NCBI GenBank assembly: GCA_964058805.1
Contig: CAXKVV010000443.1
Coordinates: 1 to 35,093 of the forward strand
Length of the DNA: 35,093 bases
Source: Schoenoplectus triqueter
Lineage: Eukaryota; Streptophyta; Magnoliopsida; Poales; Cyperaceae
Reading direction: 5' to 3'
A program made the position numbers and the translations under genes. A model generated the notes under the pieces. It was not told the origin of the DNA and did no database searches. It saw nothing but the letters and a program-made list of their open reading frames with translations. This document shows positions 8,451-18,247 of the stretch, piece after piece (position 1 is the first letter of the stretch; each line of letters begins with the position of its first letter).

Positions 8451-9770
8451 ATTAAATAATAACAGAATACTAATAGTATAGGGTAAATAAATGATTTGAA
8501 AATGCTTCTGAACTCCAAATTGACTCAAATTTGTTTCTAAAATTTTCTTATTCTTCATACTATTTTTCTATATGATAATATTCTAGTTTTAAAAATATAA
8601 TCATGATAAAACAATTTAAAAGCAAAAGACATTACATATATTGATATAGTTGACCTAGCTTTGACTTGTCATTTTAAATACTATAAAATTCCAAAAATAC
8701 AAATAAAAATCATAAATAATAACTAGATATATTTTAATGATTTTTCAAGTGATTTTCCATGAAATAATAATGATGATAGTAATATACTATAATAAATAAT
8801 GAGATTAGCTATATTCTTTGATAAATAAAAAAAAATAATAATAATAGTAATAGATATTATATTGATATTTTCTGTAAAAAGAATAATAAAAATAAATAGC
8901 ACAAAATATACAAAAATATACTACTATGGTAATAAATAGTAAAATATATTTTCTTTTATAATAAAGAATGATAATATAGTGTTATAATATGAATTGTATT
9001 TCTTTTGTTATTTCTATACAAAAATATACAATAAAAATACTTTTGATGAATAAAATGAAATAAAAATAATAGTTGTAATAAAAGTATAATAAATTTCATC
9101 TCTTATAGCTATTTTTCAACTAATAATAGTAATAATAAAAAAAATCTTATACCTTTCTATAGATAATAAATAGAAATAATAAAAAAAATAATAATGAATA
9201 GTATAATAAATAAGATAGAATATTAGTAATGATTTCTTTTTAGCTATTATAGATATAAAAAAAAATAATAATAAAAAAAATAATAATAATAAAAATAGTA
9301 TAGCTAACCATCTTTTGATTTTGTAAATGATTCTTACATAATGAATAGTATTTCAATATAATAGAATAATTCCTACATAATGAATAGTGTTCTATTACTT
9401 TGGCTATTATAGACATTTTGAAAAATACAAATAAAAAATCATTGCCATTTTATTTTCTATTATTTTTGTAAGTGATTTTCTACAAAGTAAATAGAGTTTA
9501 GTGATAATAAAAATAAAATTTTTACTACTTTAGCTATTATAAAAATCCCAAAAATATAAATGAAACTCTAATTAATAGCTACCCCTCTTCCTATTATTTT
9601 TGTAAATAATTTTCTACATAGATAAATAGAGTTTAAGAAATAAAAATAATAATAATAAAAAATAATAATAGTAATATAATAATAATAATAATAATAACAA
9701 TAATAATAATAATAAATAAATGCATCTTTATAATAAAGATATTATATAATAGACTTTGTGCATTTTAGAA
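8450..9770. other. AT-rich part of LTR A with AAT tracts
   Basis: Very AT-rich, with many short AAT runs. A repeated unit of roughly 130 bp contains CTATTATAAA and AAATAGAGTTTA. The equivalents are 11880-13060 and 24490-25140. It ends where the hairpin domain starts. No coding potential is seen. Confidence 0.7.
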
Positions 9771-9849
9771 ATGAATAAATATGCTCACATAAGAAGTGTA
9801 GAGCCACATAAGAACATTTGCACAAATGATATAACATTTAGAATGATTA

Positions 9850-10172
9850 GTTAAGACGAGAACACCTTGACGGAGGATAGATAAGGTTGCAATGACAACA
9901 CGAAAAGATGCGTTGAGACAGGAACATCTTGACGTGAGAAGATTAAGGCTTTGATAGCAATATGAAAAAGATGCGTTGAGACAAGAACATCTTGACGTGA
10001 GAAGATTAAGGCTTTGATAGCAACATGAGAAGATACGTCGAGACAAGAACATCTCGACACTTGATGAAGAATAATAAGATACGTTGAGACAAGAACATCT
10101 TGACGTAGAATGATTAAGTCTTCGATAGCAGCATGAAGAGATATGTCGAGACAGGAACATCTTGACGCTTAA
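9850..10172 (+). repeat. Hairpin array with CAAGAACA loops (copy A)
   Basis: The same tandem hairpin family as at 284-828, with about 65-bp spacing. A perfect example is GTCGAGA/TCTCGAC starting at 10037. The first unit has the loop variant CGAGAACA. Reading frames through it repeat the same peptide and are artefacts of the array. Confidence 0.75.
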
Positions 10173-10595
10173 TGAAGAATAACCAGAATTGCGACATTAA
10201 CATGGAGATACATGTCGACTCTGAGGAGGAAGAACGTTACGATGTCCTAGAGAGGTGACATCTTAATGACTCGCTACCATGAGCAAGTAACTCATGATTG
10301 AATACGCTCACACAAAAGGTGTAGGGCAATATAGTAATTTTGCACAAGTAATGCAACATATAGAATGATTAGTTGAGACAAGAACATCTTGACGCTCGCT
10401 GAAGATTGACCAAAGCTACGACATCAGCATGAAGAGATATGTCGACTTTGAAGAAGAAGAACATTACGATGTCCTAGCGAAGTGACATCTTAATGACTCG
10501 GTGTCATGAACAAGTAATTCATGACCATTTGAGCTAGCAAGACTGAATTCATCCGTCGATGAGTTTGTCTCCTGGTTCATTTCCCGAGACTGTGA

Positions 10596-11135
10596 GATTA
10601 AATCGGTCTGTAGGTAGATTCATCCACAAAACAGTGAATGTGAACCGTTCTGTAGGTAAGTTCCTTCACTAACACATGCTTCAATGTTGAACTGGCCCAG
10701 CGCTTCAGGTTTAATATTGTGTGCAATTGTGTTTCCTAGGTTTATGAATCGGCTTAGTGCTTCGAATTCATGATCTAGAAGATCGGTGAGAAGAAACACG
10801 TGGGCCATATCCACCCTTCTCCTGATTCACCAACCTCAAGATCAACCGGCTCAGTGCTTCGAGTTGTATTTTGTGTGATTGGTCGTTGACTAGTTAAGAT
10901 TGAACCGATCTGTTTGTAGGTTTATCTTCTAGATCAACGGAGGTCGAGTCGATCTGTATGTAGACTCACCTCAAGCCCCCTATGAAGAGATTAACCTGGT
11001 CTGTAGGTAAGGTTACATCTCGAGGTGGCATAGACTGAACCGATCTGTTTGTAGGTTCGTCTTCCATAGGACAAAACCGATCTGTTTGTAGGTTTGTCTT
11101 TCCATAGATTGAACCGATCTGTTTGTAGGTTCATC
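10596..11135 (+). repeat. Hairpin array with 12-nt and 16-nt loops (copy A)
   Basis: Same order of stem-loops as at 1034-1569, with 12-nt loops of type GATCTGTTTGTA and GTTCTGTAGGTA. The closing stems again differ from unit to unit (GAACC/GGTTC, GAGTC/GACTC, TAACCT/AGGTTA, AAACC/GGTTT). Confidence 0.8.
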
Positions 11136-11452
11136 TTCCGTAGACCCCTTTTTATAAACTTAGACGACCACTTGACCATCTTTTAACTATACTATTTGCT
11201 TCTCTCTTTCAAAGATCCAGAGGTGCCTCGAGGTTCGTAGCCCAGGGTAATTAACGGTGGGGGCTTGCGCCCACCGGAATCTACAAGAACTCACAATCAC
11301 TAAAAACCCCCTGAATGTGCATCCAAATATCTCTAAACGGCAGAATCGGCCGACACCCAGCAGATGCACGCTCGGGAGGGATCTCCGTGTCCTTCTTCCG
11401 CAGAACCCATCGCCCGGCGGCGGTGCGGCGGCGCGCGAAAAAGGGTCGCACA

Positions 11453-11510
11453 GGATCTGGCACGCCCGGTGGGACTATCAAAATAAACTCAGGGAACATA
11501 AGATTTTGGA
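11453..11510 (+). other. Possible primer-binding site and leader remnant
   Basis: Five bases after the LTR terminus comes TGGCACGCCCGGTGGGAC (11458-11475). It starts with TGG, as a tRNA-primer site should, and resembles the sequence found just inside the 5' LTR of several Tat-lineage plant elements. I could not assign the tRNA. Only about 58 bp of leader remains before another LTR end begins. Confidence 0.4.
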
Positions 11511-11598
11511 TGCATATACGGGAGGGATCTCCGTGTCCTTCTTCCGCAGAACCCATCGCCCGGCGGCGGTGCGGCGGCGCGCGAAAAAGGGTCGCACA
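11511..11598 (+). repeat. 88-bp fragment of the LTR right end
   Basis: A copy of the last 88 bp of the LTR, nearly identical to 11365-11452 except for its first ten bases, ending in the terminus GGGTCGCACA. It directly abuts internal LTR sequence at 11599. Confidence 0.85.
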
Positions 11599-14500
11599 AT
11601 GAGATTCGTTAAAAGTTCAGGAAATTTAAATGAGAATAGATCTGGGCCTTAGATCTATTAAACACACATCTCAATTGAATCTAGCGGCTCAAGTATATTT
11701 AAACATTTGAATAAGAAATCTGCACTAATCTCAGCACGATCCAACGGGTAACATTAAATGCTGTAAGAGTCGGCCCAACTCAGAGAAAATAAAAAGGAAA
11801 ATAAATTGGGCCCAGTTCGCAGTAAATTAAAGGAATTAAATCTTGGCCCAGTCAATTAAGCCCAGTTATTAATTAATAACAGAAAACTAAAATTAAATAG
11901 TAAATAAATCATTTAAAAATGTTTCTAAACTCCAAATTAATTCAAATTTATTTCTAAAACTCCTTTACTTTTCATAATATTTTTCTGTATAATAACATTT
12001 CAGTTTTAGAAATAATATCATATTAAAACAATTCAAAAGCAAAAAGATATTTCATATATTTGTATATTTGACTTGTCATTTTAAATATTATAAAAATTCC
12101 AAAAATTTAAATAAAATCATAAATAATAATTGAATAAATTCTAATGATTTTTCTGGTAATTTTCCATAAAATAATATTGATAATAATAATATTCAATAAT
12201 AAATAATGAGATTAGCTCTACTCTTTAATAAATAAAATAAATAATAATATCAAATGAATATTATGTTAATATTTTCTGTAAAAATATATATATATATATA
12301 AATAATATAAAAATATACATCAATAAATAATCATAGTGATAAATGCATTTTATTCTATAAAGAATGATAATAAAAGTTATATAATGAAATAAATTGTATT
12401 CCTTTTGTTATTTCTAAATAAATATACAATAAAATATTTTGACGAATAAATACAATAAGAATGATGGTTGCAATAAAGAATATAATGAATTTCATCCTTT
12501 ATATCTATTTTCAAATAATAATGATAATAATAAAACAAAAATCTTATATTTTTCTATAGATAATAAATGGAAATAATAAAAATATAATGAAAACTATAAT
12601 AAATAGAATAGAATATTAATAATAATCTCTTTTTAGCTATTATAGATCCTAAAAAAAAAATAAAAATAATATAGCTAATCATCTTTTTGTTTTGTAAATA
12701 ATTCCTACAAAATGAATAGTATTTCAAAATAACAAAATATGGTAATAAAATCCTATTACTTTGGCTATTATAAATATCCTAATAATACAAATAAAATCAT
12801 AGCCAGTTCATTTTCTATTATTTTGTAAGTGATTTTCTTCAAAATAAATAGAGTTTAGAAATAGTAAAAATAAAGTTCTATTACTTTAGCTATTATAAAA
12901 TCTCAAAAATATAAATAAAATTCTAGTTAATAGCTATCCCATTTCTTATTATTTTTGTAAATAATTTTCTACAGAAATAAATAGAGTTTAAAAATAAAAA
13001 TAAATTCACCTTTATAATAGAGATAATAATGAAAGATACTATGTAATAATCTTTTACATTTTTTGAAGTGAACAAATATGCTCACACAAGGGTGTAGAGC
13101 AACACAGTGATTTTGCACATTTTAGAGCGATTAGTCGAGACAAGAACATTTTGACGAAGAATAACTAAGGTTTCAATAGCAACATGAGGAGATATGTCGA
13201 GACAAGAACATCCTGACGCTCATGGAAGAATGACCAAAGCTGCGACATCAACATGAAGAGATATGTCAACTTTGAGGAAGAAGAACATTACGATGTCCGA
13301 GAGAAGTGACATCTTAATGATTCGTTATCTTGAACAAATGATTCATGAATGAATACGCTCACACAAGGGGTGTAGGGCAACATAGTAATATTGCACAAGT
13401 AATGCAACATCTAGAACGATTAGTCGGGACAAGAACATCTTGACGCTCGTTGAAGAATAACCAAGGCTGCGACATCAACATGAAGAGATATGTCGACTCC
13501 AAGAGATAAGAACATTACGATGTCCGAGAGAAGTGACATCTTAATGACTCGGTGTCATGAACAAGTAATTCATGACCATTTGAGTTAGTAAGACTGAACT
13601 CATCCGTTGATAAGTTTGTCTTCTGGTTCATCTCCCGAGATTGTGAAATTGAATCATTCTGTAGTAGATTCATCCACAAAACAATGAATGTGAACCGTTC
13701 TGTAGTAGGTTCCTTCACTAACACATGCCTCAATATTAAGCTGACCCAGTGCTTTAGGTTTAACTTTGTGTGCAATTGTGTTCCTAGGTTTATGAATCGG
13801 CTTAGTGCTTCGAATTCATGATCTAGAAGATCGGTGAGAAGAAACACGTGGGCCAAATCCACCCTTCTCCTGATTCACCAACCTCAAGATCAACCGGCTC
13901 AGTGCTTCGAGTTGTATTTTGTGTGATTGGTTGTTGACTAGTTAAGATTGAACCGTTCTGTAGTAGGTTTATCTTCTAGATCAACTGAGGTTGAGTCGTT
14001 CTGTAGTAGACTCACCTCAAGCCCCTCTGAAGAGACTAATCTGATCTGTAGTAAGGTTATCTCTCGAGGTGGTATAGACTGAACCGATCTGTAGTAGGTT
14101 CGTCTTCCATAGGATCAACTGTGAACCGTTCTGAGGTAGGTTCATTTTCTAGATAAACTGAGGTCGAGTCGTTCTGTAGTAGACTCACCTCAAGCCCCTC
14201 TGAAGATATTAATCTGATCTGTAGTAAGATTATCTCTCGAACCGATCTGTAGTAGGTTCGTCTTCCATAGGATCAACTGTGAACCGTTCTGAGGTAGGTT
14301 CATTTTCTAGATAAACTGAGGTCGAGTCGTTCTGTAGTAGACTCACCTCGAATCCCTTCGAAGAGATTAATCTGATCTGTAGTAAGGTTATCTCTCGAAG
14401 CGGTAAAGACTGAACCGATCTGTAGTAGGTTCGTCTTCCTTGGAATCGACCTTTTGTGAACCCAGATGACCAGTTGACCATTATTTAACTATACTATTTG

Positions 14501-14751
14501 CTTCTCCCTTTTAAAGATCCAGAGGTGCCTCGAGGTTAGTAGCCCAGGGTAATTAACGGTGGGGGCTTGCGCCCACCGGAATCTACAAGAACTCACAATC
14601 ACTAAAAACCCCCTAAATGTGTATCCAAATCTCTCTAAACGGCAAAATCAGCCGGCACTTAAAAGATGCACGCTTGGGAGGGATCTCCGTGTCCTTCTTC
14701 CGCATCTCATCGCCCAGCGGCGGTGCGGAGCGCGCAAAAAAGGGTCGCACA
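11599..14751 (+). repeat. 5'-truncated LTR copy E
   Basis: Starts at the position equivalent to 8286 of copy A and runs collinearly to GGGTCGCACA. The left 4.2 kb of the LTR is missing. Its hairpins have 11-nt loops (G[AT]TCTGTAGTA), as in the solo LTR, so it belongs to that subfamily. Its right flank (GTTCC) has no partner at the left end. It ends next to a decayed gag gene on the opposite strand. Confidence 0.8.
13650..14435 (+). repeat. Hairpin array with 11-nt loops (copy E)
   Basis: Stem-loops with loop G[AT]TCTGTAGTA and changing stems: TGAATC/GATTCA (13650-13672), GAACC/GGTTC, GAGTC/GACTC, TAATCT/AGATTA (14210-14232). The last corresponds to TAACCT/AGGTTA in the 1422-1456 hairpin, a compensatory change. 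This copy has gained extra units compared with 1034-1569. Confidence 0.8.
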
Positions 14752-15100
14752 GTTCCTTTATCTCAAAAACTTCCACTATATTGAGGAATCTGAGGTTTGG
14801 GTCTTCTCATATGTCATGGAGAATTTCTTCTCTTGGCTCGCATAATGAGTGGTTTATGTTGTATATTAGTTGTCCGGGCCTCCCTTGTCGGTTAGATAAT
14901 AAGAGGTTCGAGGAAGTAAGGCTGCAGGATGAGGTTGCCTGCCTCTCGTATTTTGGCAATTTCTGCTATTATAATTCAGACAAGTAGACATGTGATTACA
15001 TTGCCTTATATCCTCCTCTGAACTCTAATCATCTTCTCCTCCTTGAATATAAAAATTTGCGAAGGTCACAAACTACCTTAGGGTAAAAAAAAGTGTGCTT
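14752..15100. other. Unassigned stretch between LTR E and gag
   Basis: No family is recognised. A short open frame on the + strand (to about 14987) is continuous with LTR sequence and looks fortuitous. It contains ordinary mixed-composition DNA with a small palindrome CACACCT-TG-AGGTGTG just beyond it, at about 15102-15117. Confidence 0.4.
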
Positions 15101-15159
15101 GCACACCTTGAGGTGTGTAGTTGATCCTTGAGCAATCCTTTTCTCAGAGCCAAACTGTT

Positions 15160-16146
15160 ATTTTATCATCGAAATCAAATACCCTGTACGCCAATTCTAC
15201 AAATATATTGACATACATCCGGGTTGACTCGCGGAGACCATACTTGATGGAGAAGAGGCTACCATAAGGGATTTTTGGTTTCTCAACGGCCTCAAAGTGA
15301 GCTAAAAACCTTTGTGTAAAGCTTGTGAAGTCAAAAATTGAGCTCTATGGGAGAAAGACATACTAATCTCAGCCTGCTCCTTCAAGGCAGGTCGGCAAAA
15401 GTCGGCATAGAACAACATCGGGATATACAAATAACCTCAACCGCTCTCGAAAATTGATAATGAAGGCATTCGGTCGATGAATTTGTACTGTGGGTCCCGT
15501 AAGTCCCCACACTTGGTAAATCTGAATGGGGGATAAGTGAATGCTTATAGATGAGGAGCCATCAGCCCCTCAGTATAAGAAGGTTGTGAAGCTACTATGC
15601 TTCTTGAAGTAGCAGCGGGGGCACGACTAGGGCAGGTGGTAGCGGGATTTCCCGAAGGGGTAATAAGAGGATGACTGGTAGACGGGAACATATTTCGGCA
15701 CATATTATCCTCGGGATTTATCAATCGAGGATGTTTGGGATCCGCTACCTCTGAGGATGGTGTCGCCAAGGGAAACATTAGTTGGGTGGCATATTAATAC
15801 TGGGGCATGAAGGGGGTGATGTTGATACAATGTCAGGTGGGGGGGGGGGGTAAGGAATGGAGTTATTGAGATAATAATATGGGTAGATAGGTAGGGTCTT
15901 AGGTGGTGGAGGAGGAAATGGTGGGATGAATGAAGTTGAAGTTGTAGCTGTGGTTTGGTTTTGAGGGGGTAGATTGGGGAGGTACTCACAACGGGGCATT
16001 TCGAGATTGGAATCCAGCCTAGGTCCATCAGGTATAGGAAAATGATTGATATGTGATTGGTGTGGAGGGGTATATCCGAGTGGAATTAGGGAAAGATTTC
16101 CATTGAATGTTAGGGTTGGCTCCCGGATAGGGTTGTCAGCAGTCAT
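15160..16146 (-). pseudogene. gag: Decayed Ty3/gypsy gag
   Basis: The reading starts at ATG 16146 with a proline-rich N-terminal part (about 122 residues, run of prolines from a G tract at 15839-15850). It continues in another frame from 15778 to 15545 and ends in a recognisable retrotransposon gag domain at about 15350-15170. The gag motif includes SFTQRFLAHF, then SLFSIKYGLRES and YVNIF, the usual order for Tat-lineage gag. Frameshifts and several stops interrupt it; two stops sit where the family usually has Arg and Trp, consistent with C-to-T decay. No protease follows; the LTR end at 14751 comes next. Confidence 0.75.
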
Positions 16147-16264
16147 TCTGATCCTACAACTGTGTAAATATCAAAATGAAAGCTGCTCCCAACGAAAGTA
16201 TTAAATGATAAGTGTCTTCAGAATAGGATACGATTGTCCTCTCCTGCTCAGCGGGCCTAATGCC

Positions 16265-16275
16265 CTTATTTATAG
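16265..16275 (-). promoter_or_regulatory. TATA-like box upstream of gag remnant
   Basis: CTATAAATAAG on the minus strand lies about 120 bp before the gag ATG. It could be the promoter of the degraded element's own LTR, but no LTR end or tRNA primer site is recognisable between it and the ATG. Confidence 0.25.
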
Positions 16276-16279
16276 GTCT

Positions 16280-17829
16280 CCTTCGAGATCAGAAATGAAT
16301 ATGTCGGGGCTGAGATCTGACCAAACAGTTAGCGTATGTACTTGTTGTTTTGCTGGATTTTGGAGGCAGATCTTTAATTTGGTCTAGACTGCGATAAGAC
16401 CCAATCATATTGAGCCCTAATGAATGATATTTTGTATTATAATTATGACTTTCTTTCATTTCAATCCCCGCAAAATTTGAGAAATGATGCTTAAGTATAT
16501 ATAAATCTTTAGATCCCATAATTTTAGATCAAACTCTGCCACTGCATGTCCTATACCCTACCATGGATGACACTTTTGTACCTACTATAATTGATTTTTA
16601 ATTAGCTACCAAAACAATATGAAAGCAATAATTAAATCAATCAATATATTCGTAACAGAAAATAAACATTAGCTTAGGGTAAATGTCTAGACATTAAATA
16701 AAGCAGTTCCTAATTAATTTAAATAAAACAATCAAAAGGTTGATGAAATAAAATAGGGCATAATTATACACAAAAATATTCCAACTTAAGTAGGCTGGCG
16801 CATTGTCAGCATAACAAATAACAATGTGCTACGTAAAAATGCTGGAGTTCTCTAGTCACCAGAATTTCATCAAATTTGAAAGTTAATCAGTCAATTACAT
16901 CAGAATTATATTAATCCTACAGAATAGTCCTAATTAAATTGAAACTTTTTTTCCATTAATTGAACTAAAAATGAACTTCTCAAACAAATCCAACCTTGAC
17001 GCCACATTCCTCCATTAGAGTGCAGAAATTGCACTAGTAATATTCCTAAAATTGCTAAGGCCAACATCAGAGATTGCAACCCAGGGAATAATTGGTCATA
17101 ACCGATTTGCTCCCTATCACTGAAAATGCAAATCTCGATTGAGAGAAGTTTATATATTGTTATTACTTTTTGTTATATAAAAATCACTTCTTACAATTTT
17201 ATGAAACAAAAGAATGCCGCGCTCTTTGAGGAAAAAAAAAGCTCAGACTAATGATCCCTAGGTGCATGTGTTTAGATTTATCTTAATTTGGTCCGCACTG
17301 ACAATTTCATAACTGCAATATTGGGCGCAGGCCCTCCGTAGTAACTAATTCGGTCCATACGCTGTGTAGCCCATTAACTGTTTCCTTTCATCGCAGATCC
17401 TCCAGTCTGTTGGCTCGGTACGTAATTAATAATGTCATTTCATAAAATTACTCATCCTTTTAATCTGTATCAATAAGCTGATGATGTATTTTCATAGAGA
17501 AATTGACAGTATCTTCTTACACAATCATAATAGGAAATTTTACTTTTTTTTCACTCTTTTGATACTGGAAATTTTTTTACTTCTGTAATCGTCAGACATA
17601 TCTGTGCACATATCCATAAGTTAGGCCTTAACATCAACGTGGCATTGATGTATGCGCTCAACTTTCAGAATTTTTGAGAATTTTATCAGACCCTTATGCT
17701 TGCAACTTAAGCCAAGAATGCTCAGGTTCATTCCAATGACACAATTATGCATTTTCAAATTACCAGCATTAATCCAAACACACGCATGGCTAAAAAATTC
17801 TCTAGTTTAGCAGGTACAATTTATAATGT
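16280..17829. other. Single-copy AT-rich spacer
   Basis: No gene or repeat is recognised. Stop codons are frequent in all frames, and no match to other parts of the window was seen. Confidence 0.5.
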
Positions 17830-17834
17830 TTTAA

Positions 17835-18247
17835 GGGGATGGACTATTATATAAACGTTAGTATTTCAATCGATAAAAAAACACATCAAAAAATATAGTT
17901 CAAAGTCTCAAAAATTTCGATTTATGATTTTCATTAAATTCTTCATATGAAAATCATGTGGGATATAAAAATTTGAGATGTTTCGAGTTTTCTAAATGAT
18001 CAATTGTATTTTTTGAAAAATCTTTACAAACATTGAATATTTCATTATTATTTTTAGAGCTCATTTTTAAGAGAATCATAACAACAACATAGAAAACTCA
18101 AAACACCGTAAATTTTTGTATTTCACAAGGTTTTCATATGAAGAATTAAATAAAAATCATAAATAAAAAGTTTAGAAACATAAGTATTTTTTTATGTGTT
18201 TTCATATCGGCCGAAATGCAAACTTTTCATAATAATCTAACTCATGC
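17835..18247. mobile_element. MITE-like foldback element
   Basis: The two halves are imperfect inverted copies over roughly 150-200 bp each. For example, the left arm contains TTCTTCATATGAAAA and the right arm TTTTCATATGAAGAA. Nearly the whole element can fold on itself. TTTAA flanks both ends (17830-17834 and 18248-18252), a possible 5-bp target duplication. The family is not identified, and the ends are degenerate. Confidence 0.6.

Larger units (their letters stand above)
4096..11452 (+). repeat. Full-length long LTR copy A (7.36 kb)
   Basis: It starts with TGTTTACCC and ends with GGGTCGCACA, giving TG...CA ends. The start is shared with copies at 21004 and 33721, and the end with five other places in the window. 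Flanks (CTCTT on the left, GGATC on the right) do not match, so it is not a clean solo LTR. It may be one LTR of an element whose interior is deleted or rearranged. Order within it: TATA boxes and large hairpins (4290-4622), paired small hairpins (4929-5126), a G-box palindrome cluster (5559-5821), low-complexity sequence (5870-8450), AT-rich sequence (8450-9770), then hairpin arrays and a GC-rich end. Confidence 0.8.

Noticed and set aside
9765..10160. 131-residue open frame on the minus strand
   Set aside because: It reads repeatedly through the hairpin array (peptides such as SRCSCLN recur); the same happens at 281-595. It has no start context or family match, so it is a by-product of the repeat period.
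11257..11652. 131-residue + strand frame over the LTR end
   Set aside because: It consists of the GC-rich LTR end read twice, with low-complexity arginine-rich sequence and no domain.
14559..14987. 142-residue + strand frame
   Set aside because: Its first half is the LTR end, and the rest matches nothing I recognise.
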